64,000 nt of DNA from Streptomyces sp. NBC_00459 (GCF_036013955.1 NZ_CP107903.1:7750001-7814000); one strand, 5' to 3'; positions 1-9,696 are shown, counted from the first letter of the stretch. Made by a program: numbers and translations. The notes: generated by a model not told the origin, from the letters alone.

Positions 1-2207
1 TTGATCGACATCAACGCGCCGGTCGAGGGGTTGAAAACGGCGGGACCGAGCATGATGCCGTCCCACTCGTCGCGGGCGGAAGACTCGCTCCCGGTGCTGA
101 TCCGCACGAACCGGGACTCGGTGGGCCGTTCGCTCGCGGCGACGTTCACCAAGGTGCGTGCGTGGACCGGGAGTTGGCCCCAGGCCACCTGGTGTCCCTT
201 CGCCCCCCAGGCCGAGTCCTCGGCCAGCAGCGCCCGTACCGTCCACTGCGACTCCGCACCGCCCCGCGCGTCCGTGGGCGGCTCGGGCAGCTTCACGTCC
301 GCCGACTCGCCGGGGGCCAGGGACGCGGGCACCGCCAGGGTGCCGGTCTCGACCGCGACGCCGTCGACGTCGTACGACCACTCGAAGGTGAGCGCGGACA
401 GGTCGGCGAAGTCGTACGCGTTGGTCACGCGCACGGTCCCGGCCGTGCCGTCGCCCCCGATGCGGACCGGCTCGATGACCTTCTTGAACTCGACCAGCCC
501 CGGTGACGGCGTCCGGTCCGGGAAGATCAGCCCGTCGCAGACGAAGTTGCCGTCGTGCAGCTCCTCGCCGAAGTCGCCGCCGTACGCGTAGCCGAACCGC
601 TCGTCCTTGATGCCGTGGTCGATCCACTCCCAGATGAAGCCGCCCTGGACGCGGTCGTGGGCCTCGAAGATCCGCTGGTAGTCGGCGATGCCGCCGGGGC
701 CGTTGCCCATGGCGTGCCCGTACTCGCAGAGGATGAACGGGAGCCCGCGCCGCTTCTGCGTACCGCCGTCCAGACCCTGGCCGATGCGCTCGGTCTCCGC
801 GTGGTCGGCGTACATGCGGGAGTACATGTCCGTGTCGCGGCAGTCCCAGTCGCCCTCGTAGTGCACGAGCCGGGAGCTGTCGCGGCTGTGGATCCACTGG
901 GCCATGGCGGTCAGTCCGCGTCCGGTGCCGGCCTCGTTGCCCAGCGACCAGATGACGACCGACGGGTGGTTCTTGTCGCGCTCGACCATCCGGGACGCGC
1001 GGTCCAGGAGGGCCGGGGTCCAGCGGTCGTCGTCGACGGGGTTGTCGCGCCAGTTCTGTTCGTGGAAGCCGTGGGTCTCCAGGTCGCACTCGTCGATGAC
1101 CCACAGGCCGTACTCGTCGCACAGGTCGAGGAAGGCCGGGTGGGGTGGGTAGTGCGAGGTGCGGACGGCGTTCACGTTGTGCCGCTTCATCAGCAGCACG
1201 TCGGCCCGCATGGTCTCCAGGTCGAGGGAGCGGCCCTTCTCGGGGTGCCACTCGTGCCGGTTGACGCCCTTGAAGAGGACGGCCTTTCCGTTGACCTTGA
1301 TGAGTCCGTCGGCCAGTTCGACGGTACGGAAGCCGATGCGCAACGGCACCCGCTCACCGGCCGTGACCAGCACACCGTCGTACAGACGTGGTGTCTCGGC
1401 GGTCCACGGCTCGACCGGGACCGTCACCGGCTCGCCGGTCCTGACATCGATGTCCAACTCGGGGACGGTGACTCGCCCCTCAACGTCGGACTCGACACGG
1501 AGCGTGCCCTCGCCGGCCGTGTGGTCGTACGAGGAGTGCACGAAGAAGTCGAGAACACTGGCCGGCGGGCGGTGCAGCAGGGTGACGTCGCGGAAGATGC
1601 CCGGCAGCCACCACTGGTCCTGGTCCTCCAGGTAGGAGCCCGCCGACCACTGGTGGACCCGGACGGCGAGGACGTTGCCGCTGGGCTTCAGCAACTGCCC
1701 GACAGCGAACTCGTGCGCCAGCCGGGAGCCCTTGAACTCACCGATGTCCGTGCCGTTCAGCCACACCCGGGCACACGACTCGACCCCGTCGAAACGGAGC
1801 ACCGCCCCGCCGTCCGACAGGTCTGGCCAGTCGGACGGCAGGTCGAAGACGTGCAGGTGGTCGCCGGTCGGGTTCTCGGTGGGTACGCGCGGCGGGTCCA
1901 CCGGGAAGGGGTAGCGGACGTTGGTGTAGATCGGCGAACCGAACTTCCCGTCCCCCTGGAGGACCCAGTGACCGGGGACCGTCACCTCGGCCCAGTCCCC
2001 GGCGTCGAACCCCGGCACGGCGAACGAGTCGTCCGCGCCGTCGGCGGTCGGCGACAGCCGGAACCGCCAACTGCCGTTCAGGGACAGCGAACCGGCGTCC
2101 GAGGACGCGTACCAGGCGCGGGGCGGAAGGGCCCCGCGGCCGGGTGAGACGTCTTCGACGTAGTCGGTCGCCGTCGCGATGGACGCTGCCGTGGTGCGGA
2201 GGGACAT
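1..2207 (-). CDS. lacZ: Beta-galactosidase, glycoside hydrolase family 2 (3' end missing)
   Basis: This is a cytoplasmic GH2 enzyme that hydrolyses beta-galactosides such as lactose. The window holds the first 735 residues of a protein that is usually about 1000 long; the C-terminal beta-sandwich is cut off by the window edge. The motif SLGNEAGTG carries the acid/base glutamate (about residue 425). ILCEYGHAMGN carries the nucleophile (about residue 495). These correspond to Glu461 and Glu537 of the E. coli enzyme. The N-terminal sugar-binding part (NGSWRF, VPGHW) is also typical. The ATG start has a GGAG ribosome site 6 nt upstream and lies 25 nt after the upstream permease gene. It is the last visible gene of a ROK-ABC-lacZ cluster, so the importer probably delivers a beta-galactoside. 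Confidence 0.95.
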   Translation of the reverse strand, partial: MSLRTTAASIATATDYVEDVSPGRGALPPRAWYASSDAGSLSLNGSWRFRLSPTADGADDSFAVPGFDAGDWAEVTVPGHWVLQGDGKFGSPIYTNVRYPFPVDPPRVPTENPTGDHLHVFDLPSDWPDLSDGGAVLRFDGVESCARVWLNGTDIGEFKGSRLAHEFAVGQLLKPSGNVLAVRVHQWSAGSYLEDQDQWWLPGIFRDVTLLHRPPASVLDFFVHSSYDHTAGEGTLRVESDVEGRVTVPELDIDVRTGEPVTVPVEPWTAETPRLYDGVLVTAGERVPLRIGFRTVELADGLIKVNGKAVLFKGVNRHEWHPEKGRSLDLETMRADVLLMKRHNVNAVRTSHYPPHPAFLDLCDEYGLWVIDECDLETHGFHEQNWRDNPVDDDRWTPALLDRASRMVERDKNHPSVVIWSLGNEAGTGRGLTAMAQWIHSRDSSRLVHYEGDWDCRDTDMYSRMYADHAETERIGQGLDGGTQKRRGLPFILCEYGHAMGNGPGGIADYQRIFEAHDRVQGGFIWEWIDHGIKDERFGYAYGGDFGEELHDGNFVCDGLIFPDRTPSPGLVEFKKVIEPVRIGGDGTAGTVRVTNAYDFADLSALTFEWSYDVDGVAVETGTLAVPASLAPGESADVKLPEPPTDARGGAESQWTVRALLAEDSAWGAKGHQVAWGQLPVHARTLVNVAASERPTESRFVRISTGSESSARDEWDGIMLGPAVFNPSTGALMSI

Positions 2208-2232
2208 CGGTCTCCAGGTATTGAGGGAAGGT

Positions 2233-3111
2233 TCAGCCCTTGATGCCTGTCTGTGCGATCCCCTGCACCAGCCAGCGCTGGAGGAAGAGGAACACGAACA
2301 CCAGGGGCAGGATGGAAATGGCGGTCGCCATGAAGATCAGGTGGAAGTTGACCGTCTGATTCGTCATGTACGACGAGAGTGCCACCTGCACCGTCCAGGC
2401 GCTGGGGTCCTGGCCGATGACCAGCGGCCACAGGAAGGAGTTCCAGCCGTTGATGAAGGTGATCGTGGCGATGGCCGCGAAGAAGTTCAGCGAGTTGGGT
2501 ACGACGACACGCCAGTACGCACCCCAATAGCCGAGCCCGTCCACGCGCGCCGCCTCCTCCAGCTCCTTCGGGAACCCCAGGAAGTACTGCCGAAAGAGGA
2601 AGCAGGTGAAACCGCTGAAGAGGCCCGGGATGATGAGACCTCGGTAACTGTCCACCCAGCCGAGGGACGAGACCAGGACGAAGCTGGGTACGAAGGTCAC
2701 GGCGGTCGGGACCATCAGGGTGGTCAGGACCAGGTAGAACACCTTGTTGGCGTGCTTGTACGGGATGCGCGCGAGCCCGTATCCGGCGAGCGAGCACACC
2801 AGGAGGATGCCCGTGGTGTGCAGGACGGCGACGACCACGGAGTTCCACATGGACTGGGCGAAGTCCACGGTGACGTCGTTGAACGGCTCGGTGATGTTGC
2901 CCCACTGGATGTCGGTGGGGAACCACTTCCAGTTCTCGCCGGTGATCTCCTGGTCCGTCATCAGCGAGTTGCGGACGATCAGGTAGAAGGGGAGCAGGAA
3001 GAGGAGCCCGGCGACTCCGGTCGCGATGTACAGACCGGTGTTGCCCATGACGCCGCCGCGCTTGGAACTGCCCGGCTTCTTCTTCCCGATCTCGGGTGCT
3101 GTGGTGGTCAC
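2233..3111 (-). CDS. Carbohydrate ABC transporter permease, MalG type
   Basis: This is the inner permease subunit of a sugar importer, 292 residues with about six membrane helices. The EAA loop that contacts the ATPase is visible as EEAARVDGLGYWGAYWRVVV, and the C-terminus (LVQGIAQTGIKG) is typical of MalG-type subunits. The GTG start overlaps the stop codon of the preceding permease by 4 nt (GTGA), which indicates translational coupling. No ATPase gene is present in the cluster. Streptomyces sugar importers commonly share the MsiK ATPase encoded elsewhere, so that is the likely partner (inference). Confidence 0.93.
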   Translation of the reverse strand: MTTTAPEIGKKKPGSSKRGGVMGNTGLYIATGVAGLLFLLPFYLIVRNSLMTDQEITGENWKWFPTDIQWGNITEPFNDVTVDFAQSMWNSVVVAVLHTTGILLVCSLAGYGLARIPYKHANKVFYLVLTTLMVPTAVTFVPSFVLVSSLGWVDSYRGLIIPGLFSGFTCFLFRQYFLGFPKELEEAARVDGLGYWGAYWRVVVPNSLNFFAAIATITFINGWNSFLWPLVIGQDPSAWTVQVALSSYMTNQTVNFHLIFMATAISILPLVFVFLFLQRWLVQGIAQTGIKG

Positions 3112-4073
3112 TTGCCCTCCTCACCCCTTCCGAAGCCCATGATCTTGCCCTGCAACAGGGTGACGACGCAGATCAGCATCGTCAGCACGACAGCGCCCGC
3201 GCTGCCCGCGCCGTAGTTCTGGTTCTCACCGAGGGCCATCTTGTATAGCTCGACCAGCGGGGGCTGTCCCCAGGTGGCTTTGGAGAGCAGGTTGAAGAAC
3301 TCGTCGAAGGCCTGGTAGGCGGCGACCAGCAGGAGCAGGATCACCGCGGTCGACGTCGCCCTCAACTGGGGCAGCGTGATGTAGCGGAAGGTCTGCCAGC
3401 CCGGCTTGGCGCCGTCGATGGAGGCGGCCTCGTACAGCTCACGCGGGATGTTCTGCAGCGCCGCGATGAACAGGATCATGTAGAAGCCGGACTGGAGCCA
3501 CAGCCTCACGGTCACGATGACCAGCCAGTACCAGGGCGGATCCGGTGACGCGAGCCAGGCGATGTTGTCGACGCCGAACCAGCCGATGACGGTGTTGGCG
3601 AGGCCGAACCGCACGCCGTTGAAGATGGACATCTTCCAGATCAGTGAGGCGGCGACATAGCTGACCGCCGTGGGCAGGAAGAAGACCGACCGGAAGAAGG
3701 CCCGCATGAACCGCAGCCGGTTCACCAGCAGCGCCAGGCCCAGAGAGAGGGCCCAGGTGGCGGGGACGATGAACGCCGCGAACACGGTGAACGTGACCAG
3801 CGAGTTGAGGAAGTCGACGTCGGTCAGGACCTGCTTGTAGTTCTCGAAGCCGACGAAGTCGCTGGGTGTGACCGTGAAGCGTGCCTCGAAGAAGCTGAGG
3901 TAGATGCTCCAGCCGATGGGCACGAAGACGAAGACGATCAGACCGATGAGGAACGGCCCGGTGAAGAGCCAGAAGTTGAAGGTGCTGCTCGCCCGCAGGC
4001 CCCGCCGCGGCCGGTCCTTGGAGACCTTGGCCGGGGCGGGCTGGGCGACCCCGCGCGTGGTGGTGGTCGACAT
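3108..4073 (-). CDS. Carbohydrate ABC transporter permease, MalF type
   Basis: This is the second membrane subunit of the same importer, 321 residues. A cytoplasmic N-terminus is followed by about six helices, and the EAA loop reads YEAASIDGAKPGWQTFRYIT. It sits between the binding-protein gene (20 nt upstream) and the MalG-type permease (4-nt overlap), the standard order for CUT1 family importers. The ribosome site before the ATG is weak, so translation may depend on coupling with the upstream gene. Confidence 0.93.
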   Translation of the reverse strand: MSTTTTRGVAQPAPAKVSKDRPRRGLRASSTFNFWLFTGPFLIGLIVFVFVPIGWSIYLSFFEARFTVTPSDFVGFENYKQVLTDVDFLNSLVTFTVFAAFIVPATWALSLGLALLVNRLRFMRAFFRSVFFLPTAVSYVAASLIWKMSIFNGVRFGLANTVIGWFGVDNIAWLASPDPPWYWLVIVTVRLWLQSGFYMILFIAALQNIPRELYEAASIDGAKPGWQTFRYITLPQLRATSTAVILLLLVAAYQAFDEFFNLLSKATWGQPPLVELYKMALGENQNYGAGSAGAVVLTMLICVVTLLQGKIMGFGRGEEGK

Positions 4074-4093
4074 GTCGCTATCCGTCCGGTGGT

Positions 4094-5359
4094 CTATCCG
4101 AAGAGCTTCTTGAGCTCGGTGTCGACCTTCTTCTCGCAGGCGTCGAGCTGGGCCTTCGGGTCGTCGTCCTTACGCACGGAGTTGGCCATCACGTCGTTGA
4201 CCGAGGCGATCATGGCCTGGGTCCAGCCGATGTTGTCGAAGTGGCCGAACTCGTTGAACAGCTTGACGCCCTCGGCCGGCAGACCGGTCTTGAGCTTGGT
4301 GGCGCTCTGGGCGATCGACGTGCGCGGCGGGATGTGGAAGCCGTAGGAGGTGGCCCAGTCCTCCTGGTACTGCTTCTGGTCGATCCACAGCCACTTCACG
4401 TATTCCTTGGCCGCCTCGACGTTCTTGCCCTTGGCGTTGACGAACATCGACCAGCCGCCGTTGGTGACCGACTGCTTGCCGGCGGATCCGACCTTCGGGA
4501 AGGGGAAGATGCCGATGTCGTCGCCGAGCGCCTCGATCATGGCGGGCATGGCCCACATGCCGCACCACTGGATCGCCGTCAGGCCCTGGGTGAAGGCCGA
4601 GGGGTCCCACCAGTCGGTGGGAGCGCCGAGCAGCAGGTTGCCGCTGGTGAACAGGGTCCGCAGCTGCTTGAGCCCCTCGGCGACGCCGTCCGTGTTGAAG
4701 GCGGGCTTGTTGTCCGCGGTGAGGGTGTCGGCGCCGGCCGACCAGATCAGGTTGTTCTGGATCGGGGTCAGGTCGTTGCCGAGGTAGGCGCCCTTGATCT
4801 TGCTGGTCTTGAGCTTGGCGGAGACCTCGATCAGCTCCTCCAGCGTGGTCGGCACCTCGACCTTGGCCTTCGCGAAGAGCGAGGGGCGGTAGAAGAAGAA
4901 CTGCGGGTCGTCGATCATCCGGACGCCGTATATCTTGCCGTCGACCGTGTGCGACGTGATGTCGGCCTGGTTGAAGTCGTCCTTGACCGGGGCGATGATG
5001 TCGGTCAGATCCGCCACCTGGCCGCTCTTGATGAGCTGGATCTGCGGGTGGAACTCGAAGACGTCGGGTGCGTTCTTGGTGAGCAGCGCGGCGAACAGCT
5101 TCTGTTCGAAGTTGGAGCCGGTGATCCACTGCGTGGTCACGTTGGCGCCCTTGTAGGCCTTGGCGTACTTCTTGATGGCCTGCTCGGTGCCCGCCTCGCC
5201 GTACGCGTGGAAGTACTGGACGAGCGAGTCGCCCGACCCGCCGCCGCTGCTGCGGCCGGTGTTCCCGCCGCACGCGGTCAGTCCGCCGGCGGCGGCCAGA
5301 CCCATGGCGGCCCGCAGAACGTTCCGGCGGTCCCAGTTGCTGTTGCTCAATGCCGACAT
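4094..5359 (-). CDS. Extracellular sugar-binding lipoprotein of the ABC importer
   Basis: This is a family 1 solute-binding protein of 421 residues that would capture the sugar outside the membrane. The N-terminus has an Arg-Arg pair (DRRNVLRAAMG), a hydrophobic stretch and a lipobox LTAC with the lipidated cysteine at residue 30, so it is probably a Tat-type or Sec lipoprotein. The reading frame extends about 107 codons further upstream. The ATG at 5359 is chosen because it gives a proper signal peptide and has an AAGGA ribosome site. It is the first gene of the ABC-lacZ transcript. The neighbouring beta-galactosidase suggests a beta-galactoside ligand, which is inferred and not shown by the protein itself. 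Confidence 0.93.
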   Translation of the reverse strand: MSALSNSNWDRRNVLRAAMGLAAAGGLTACGGNTGRSSGGGSGDSLVQYFHAYGEAGTEQAIKKYAKAYKGANVTTQWITGSNFEQKLFAALLTKNAPDVFEFHPQIQLIKSGQVADLTDIIAPVKDDFNQADITSHTVDGKIYGVRMIDDPQFFFYRPSLFAKAKVEVPTTLEELIEVSAKLKTSKIKGAYLGNDLTPIQNNLIWSAGADTLTADNKPAFNTDGVAEGLKQLRTLFTSGNLLLGAPTDWWDPSAFTQGLTAIQWCGMWAMPAMIEALGDDIGIFPFPKVGSAGKQSVTNGGWSMFVNAKGKNVEAAKEYVKWLWIDQKQYQEDWATSYGFHIPPRTSIAQSATKLKTGLPAEGVKLFNEFGHFDNIGWTQAMIASVNDVMANSVRKDDDPKAQLDACEKKVDTELKKLFG

Positions 5360-5436
5360 GTGACGTCCTTGTCTCGAGTACGGCCGCGGCTCTGTCGCTT
5401 CAGCGCCAGATGGCTCAAATGAGGTTGCGGAGCGGG

Positions 5437-5465
5437 ACGTTAACCTTCGGCTAAGGCTTCGGCAA
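5437..5465 (-). promoter_or_regulatory. Candidate housekeeping promoter for the sugar ABC-lacZ operon
   Basis: On the minus strand a -35-like TTGCCG is followed after 17 nt by a -10-like TAACGT. This fits the vegetative sigma consensus (TTGAC-17-TANNNT). It would give a leader of about 70 nt before the binding-protein ATG at 5359. Mapping of the transcript 5' end would decide it. Confidence 0.42.
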
Positions 5466-5580
5466 GGGGTTGGACGAAGCCCGTTCGAAACGTTGCGGAC
5501 CGTTCGGGATATCGGACATGGCGGATTGGCGGATCGCCTCAACGGCGGTTCGCGCGGGGGTGGTTGAGGTTGGACCAGAC

Positions 5581-6819
5581 CTATTTCAGTGGCGCCGGAC
5601 CGCTGCGCCGGGCGGCCGACGACCGCTGGGTGACCGCGGACAGCGCGCCTTCGAGGGCGAAGGTCGCCGCGCCCAGGCACACCGGGTCCCCCGGGATGGG
5701 GGAGAGGACGATCTCGGTGGCCGCCAGGGGCCGTTTCAGCGCGTGCCGGGCCACCGCCTCACGGACCTCGGCGACCAGTGGTTCGCCCAGCGTGGCCGCG
5801 ACCCAGCTGCTCAGCACGACGATCTCAGGATTGAGCAGGTTCACCAGGTCGGAGATGCTCGCGCCCAGATAGCGGGCCATGTCCCGGATCACCCTGACGG
5901 CCACCGGATCACCGGCGGCGACCCCACGGGCCAGCGCGTCGACGGTCGCCGTCTGGTCGTCGGGATGCAGCAGCGTGCCGCCGGGGTCCAGCTCCGCCAG
6001 ATTCAGCATGATTCCGGGCGCGCCGACATAGGTCTCGACGCATCCGTGGTTGCCGCAGTGACAGAGCCGCCCGTCCAGGACGAGGGTCGTGTGCCCCCAC
6101 TCGCCGGCGCTGTTGCTCACCCCCCGGTGCACCCCGCCGCCGATCACCAGGCCGGCGCCGACGCCCGTCCCGAGGTTCACCACGACCGCGTTGGAGTGCC
6201 CCCGTACGGCACCGAACCACAGCTCGGCCACGGCGCAGGCACGCAGCGGGTTGTCGAGGTACAGCGGATACGCGATGTGCTCGGTGAGCAGGTCGAGGAG
6301 GGGCACGTCGTGCCAGTCCCAGTTGGGCGCGTACTCGGCGACACCGGTGACCCGGTCCACCTGGCCCGGCACGCTCACCCCGACACCGAGGACCCGGGCG
6401 CCCTCGATCCCGGCCTGCGCGACCACCGAACCGACGGCCGTGGTGACATGGCCGACCACCTGCTCGGGGCGGCCCTCGCCGGGGCGCATGTGCTCGGCGG
6501 CGCGGGCCAGGACGTTCAGCCCCAGGTCGAAGAGCTCGACCCGGACGTACGTCTCCGCGATGTCGACGCCGATCAGCGCGCCGCCCGCGGTGTTGACGGC
6601 CACGAGCCCCCTGGGGCGCCCGCCCGCCGAGTCCTCGAAGCCGACCTCGGTCAGCATCCGCAGGTCGATGAGCTCCCCGACGAGCGTCGCGACCGTGGCG
6701 AGACTGAGCCCGGTGGCGGCGGCCAGCTCCTGCCGGGACGTCGGTGACTCGGCGATGATCTGGCGCAGCACCTCGTAGCGGTTAGCGGTGCGGATGTCAC
6801 GTGATGTGCGCTTCACCAC
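5581..6819 (-). CDS. ROK family transcriptional regulator
   Basis: This is a 412-residue repressor of the NagC/XylR (ROK) type. A winged helix-turn-helix at residues 20-75 (TSRQELAAATGLSLATV) is followed by the sugar-kinase-like fold. The ROK zinc motif is intact (LCHCGNHGCVET), and the glycine-rich GTGVGAGLVIGGG is present. The start is GTG with a weak ribosome site; the adjacent downstream GTG is an alternative. The gene lies upstream of and in line with the ABC-lacZ genes, with a 221-nt gap that contains their candidate promoter. Control of that operon by a sugar ligand is the natural inference. Confidence 0.92.
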   Translation of the reverse strand: MVKRTSRDIRTANRYEVLRQIIAESPTSRQELAAATGLSLATVATLVGELIDLRMLTEVGFEDSAGGRPRGLVAVNTAGGALIGVDIAETYVRVELFDLGLNVLARAAEHMRPGEGRPEQVVGHVTTAVGSVVAQAGIEGARVLGVGVSVPGQVDRVTGVAEYAPNWDWHDVPLLDLLTEHIAYPLYLDNPLRACAVAELWFGAVRGHSNAVVVNLGTGVGAGLVIGGGVHRGVSNSAGEWGHTTLVLDGRLCHCGNHGCVETYVGAPGIMLNLAELDPGGTLLHPDDQTATVDALARGVAAGDPVAVRVIRDMARYLGASISDLVNLLNPEIVVLSSWVAATLGEPLVAEVREAVARHALKRPLAATEIVLSPIPGDPVCLGAATFALEGALSAVTQRSSAARRSGPAPLK

Positions 6820-6979
6820 CGGGCTTGCCCCCTCGCCGTGCAGACCTCAGTGCAGACAGGCCGGGGCGCGACGGCACCGGCGCGGCGCAAGGCTATGGGC
6901 AGTGGGGGAGGTTCGACAAGGGGTTAGGAAAGGGGCTGAAGAAAGTCTTCGCCCACGTGGAGCCGTATCCGGCCCGTGG

Positions 6980-8224
6980 TCAGTCGTCGAGCATCTCCCG
7001 TACGAACGCGTTCGTGAACTTCTTCGAGGGGTCCAGGACGGCCGCCAGCGCCGCGAAGTCCGCCAGCCGCGGATACCGTCCGCGCACCACCTCCGCCGGT
7101 ACGGCGAACACCTTGCCCCAGTGCGGACGCGCCCCGTACGGGTTCAGCGCCGCCTCGACCCGCCGCACCACGGGCAGCACCGCGGCGGTGTCCGCCACCC
7201 AGGTGAAGTGGAACGCCACACTGTCCCGTCCGTGCGCCGGGCTCAGCCACTGGGTGTCGGCGGCGATCGTCCTGACCTCGCACACCTGGAGCACCGGCGC
7301 GACGACGTCCCGGATCGCGTCCAGCGACCGCAGGGCGTCCAGGGCGTACGGGCGCGGCAGCAGGTACTCCGACTGGAGCTCCTCGCCGCTGCTCGGTGTG
7401 AACTCCGCCCGGAAATGCGGGAGTCGCTCGTGCCAGGGCCCCGGCACACCGAACTGCTCGGTGCAGTTGACGGCCGGCATTCCCGGCACCGGGTGCATCT
7501 TCTCGGTGGCGGGCGCGGCCCACGGGAAGTCCGGCGGCGCCTGGTCGGTACGCCGCTTCAGCCACACCTGACCGAAGCCCGGCGCACGCCAGTCGGTGAA
7601 CAGGCTCACGCTGTACGCCGCGCCCGCCACGGCCTCGAAGTCCAGCCCGTCCAGCGGCAGTTCGGTGAACACGTACTGCTCGACCTCGAAGTCCGCCTCC
7701 AGGTCCAGGGTGAGGGCCGTGACGACGCCCAGTGCGCCGAGCGCGGTGACCGCGCCCTCGAACCGGTCCTCGCCCCGCGTGATCGTCACCGTCGAGCCGT
7801 CGGCCGTGACCAGCTCGACCGCACGCACCGGCGCGGCGAGCGAACCGTTGCCCACCCCCGAACCGTGGGTCCCGGTCGCCACCGAACCCGCCACCGAGAT
7901 GTGCGGCAGGGACGCCATGTTCGGCAGCGCGAGCCCGCGCCCGTGGACGACCCGCGCCAGCTCGGCGTACCGGACCCCGCCCCCGACCCGTACCGTACGG
8001 GCCGCGGTGTCGACGTCGACCTCCTGCGGCAGCCTGGCGAGGGAGAGCAGGACACCGCCGTCGCCCGGCTCGGCGATCTCGTTGAACGAGTGACCGCTGC
8101 CCAGCACCCGCACCCGCGCGCTTTCGGCCACCAGCGCCCGCAGGGCGTCCAGGGAGCGCGGTCGGTGCAGCTCCGTGGGCGTGTAGATGATGTTGCCCGC
8201 CCAGTTGGTCAGCGTCTCGGCCAT
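6980..8224 (-). CDS. aldO: Alditol (xylitol/sorbitol) oxidase, FAD-dependent
   Basis: This 414-residue flavoprotein oxidises terminal hydroxyls of sugar alcohols to aldehydes and makes hydrogen peroxide. It resembles, along its whole length, the AldO enzyme of S. coelicolor as I remember it: the N-terminal NWAGNI, VLGSGHSFNEIAEPGDGGVL with the covalent-FAD histidine (His45 here), and NMASLPHISVAGSVATGTHG. The C-terminus (WGKVF, DPSKKFTNAFVR) is the VAO/ALO substrate domain. The frame is open further upstream. The ATG at 8224 is chosen for its GGAGGG ribosome site 8 nt away and for matching AldO's N-terminus. No signal peptide is visible, so it should be cytoplasmic. Confidence 0.93.
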   Translation of the reverse strand: MAETLTNWAGNIIYTPTELHRPRSLDALRALVAESARVRVLGSGHSFNEIAEPGDGGVLLSLARLPQEVDVDTAARTVRVGGGVRYAELARVVHGRGLALPNMASLPHISVAGSVATGTHGSGVGNGSLAAPVRAVELVTADGSTVTITRGEDRFEGAVTALGALGVVTALTLDLEADFEVEQYVFTELPLDGLDFEAVAGAAYSVSLFTDWRAPGFGQVWLKRRTDQAPPDFPWAAPATEKMHPVPGMPAVNCTEQFGVPGPWHERLPHFRAEFTPSSGEELQSEYLLPRPYALDALRSLDAIRDVVAPVLQVCEVRTIAADTQWLSPAHGRDSVAFHFTWVADTAAVLPVVRRVEAALNPYGARPHWGKVFAVPAEVVRGRYPRLADFAALAAVLDPSKKFTNAFVREMLDD

Positions 8225-8373
8225 GGGGTCCGTCCCTCCGCTCAGGTGCGTCGACCCTCTCACGCAGGGGCGCCGGACATGCCCGAGGGGCCCCGCGGCC
8301 ATGGACGCGCAGGCGGGGGCATACCGTGAGGAGTCGAACGCCGGAGTACCGCCGGAGCTGGAGGAGACACGGG

Positions 8374-9696
8374 ATGGGCAGCCGCACCGCGCTGGTCGAG
8401 GATCTGATGGAGCGCTTTCCGCACGTACCGCGGGAAGCCGTCTTCAAAGAGGACCTGCTCAGGGGTGGTGTGGCCTTCGACGCGTCCGCGCTCAGCGACA
8501 ATGAGGGCGGCGACGTCAAGCCGAAGTCCTACTTCATCTTCTCCTTCGACCACGGCACCCTCCCCGAGCTGGGCGAGGCCGCGCTGCGCCGCCCGCCGGA
8601 GGAGATCATCCTCACCGGCGGTCCGTACGACCTGCGCCGGACCGTCGTCTCGGTGCGTGTGAACCCTGCCTCGCCCTACCGGGTGGCCGCCGACGAGCAC
8701 GGCGTCCTCGGCCTCTACCTGGACGGGAAGCGGATCTCCGACGTCGGGGTGCCGCCGATGCCCGAGTACTACAAGCACAAGCTCTCCAACGGGAAGTCCG
8801 TCATGGAGGTCGCCCCCACCATTCAGTGGGGCTACCTCATCTACCTGACCGTCTTCCGGGTCTGCCAGTACTTCGGCGCCAAGGAGGAGTGCCAGTACTG
8901 CGACATCAACCACAACTGGCGCCAGCACAAGGCGGCCGGGCGGCCCTACACGGGAGTGAAGGACGTCGACGAGGTCCTGGAAGCCCTGGAGATCATCGAC
9001 CGCTACGACACGGCGAAGGCCTCCACCGCCTACACGCTCACCGGCGGCGCCATCACCTCCAAGCTCCAGGGCCGTGACGAGGCGGACTTCTACGGCATGT
9101 ACGCCAAGGCCATCGAGGAGCACTTCCCGGGCCGCTGGATCGGCAAGGTCGTCGCCCAGGCCCTGCCGAAGGACGACGTGCAGCGCTTCAAGGACTACGG
9201 GGTGCAGATCTACCACCCCAACTACGAGGTGTGGGACGAGTACCTCTTCAAGATGTACTGCCCCGGCAAGGAGCGCTACGTGGGCCGCGACGAGTGGCAC
9301 AAGCGCATCCTCGACTCGGCGGAGGTCTTCGGCGCGCGCAACGTCATTCCCAACTTCGTGGCCGGCGTCGAGATGGCCGAGCCGTTCGGCTTCAAGACGG
9401 TCGACGAGGCGATCGAGTCGACCACCGAGGGCCTGCGCTTCTTCATGTCGCACGGCATCACGCCCCGCTTCACCACCTGGTGCCCCGAGCCGACGACCCC
9501 GCTCGGCAAGGCCAACCCCCAGGGCGCGCCGCTGGAGTACCACATCCGGCTGTTGCAGGCCTATCGCCGGACGATGGACGACTTCGGTCTCGACTCGCCC
9601 CCCGGCTACGGCGAACCCGGCCCCGGCCGCGCCGTCTTCTCCGTCAGCTCCTTCATGGACAGCCTGCCGGCCCGGGATCCGGCGCCGAAGATCTGA
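8374..9696 (+). CDS. Radical SAM domain protein with CX8CX2C cluster motif
   Basis: This protein of 440 residues lacks a recognised substrate. Cysteines at 164, 173 and 176 (FRVCQYFGAKEECQYCDINH) are the likely ligands of a 4Fe-4S cluster, but the spacing is CX8CX2C rather than the usual CX3CX2C. Downstream there is a GG-like step (TLTGGAITS), an IYHPNYEVWD segment and a conserved-looking ITPRFTTWCPEPTTPLG, consistent with a radical SAM barrel. The start at 8374 follows a clear GGAGGAG ribosome site. It diverges from the alditol oxidase gene, which need not imply a shared function. It could be a modifying enzyme for a small molecule or a peptide; the sequence does not say which. Confidence 0.8.
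   Translation: MGSRTALVEDLMERFPHVPREAVFKEDLLRGGVAFDASALSDNEGGDVKPKSYFIFSFDHGTLPELGEAALRRPPEEIILTGGPYDLRRTVVSVRVNPASPYRVAADEHGVLGLYLDGKRISDVGVPPMPEYYKHKLSNGKSVMEVAPTIQWGYLIYLTVFRVCQYFGAKEECQYCDINHNWRQHKAAGRPYTGVKDVDEVLEALEIIDRYDTAKASTAYTLTGGAITSKLQGRDEADFYGMYAKAIEEHFPGRWIGKVVAQALPKDDVQRFKDYGVQIYHPNYEVWDEYLFKMYCPGKERYVGRDEWHKRILDSAEVFGARNVIPNFVAGVEMAEPFGFKTVDEAIESTTEGLRFFMSHGITPRFTTWCPEPTTPLGKANPQGAPLEYHIRLLQAYRRTMDDFGLDSPPGYGEPGPGRAVFSVSSFMDSLPARDPAPKI

Noticed and set aside
555..2147. A 530-codon plus-strand frame opposite lacZ
   Set aside because: It overlaps the catalytic region of the GH2 enzyme on the other strand and has no start signal or domain.
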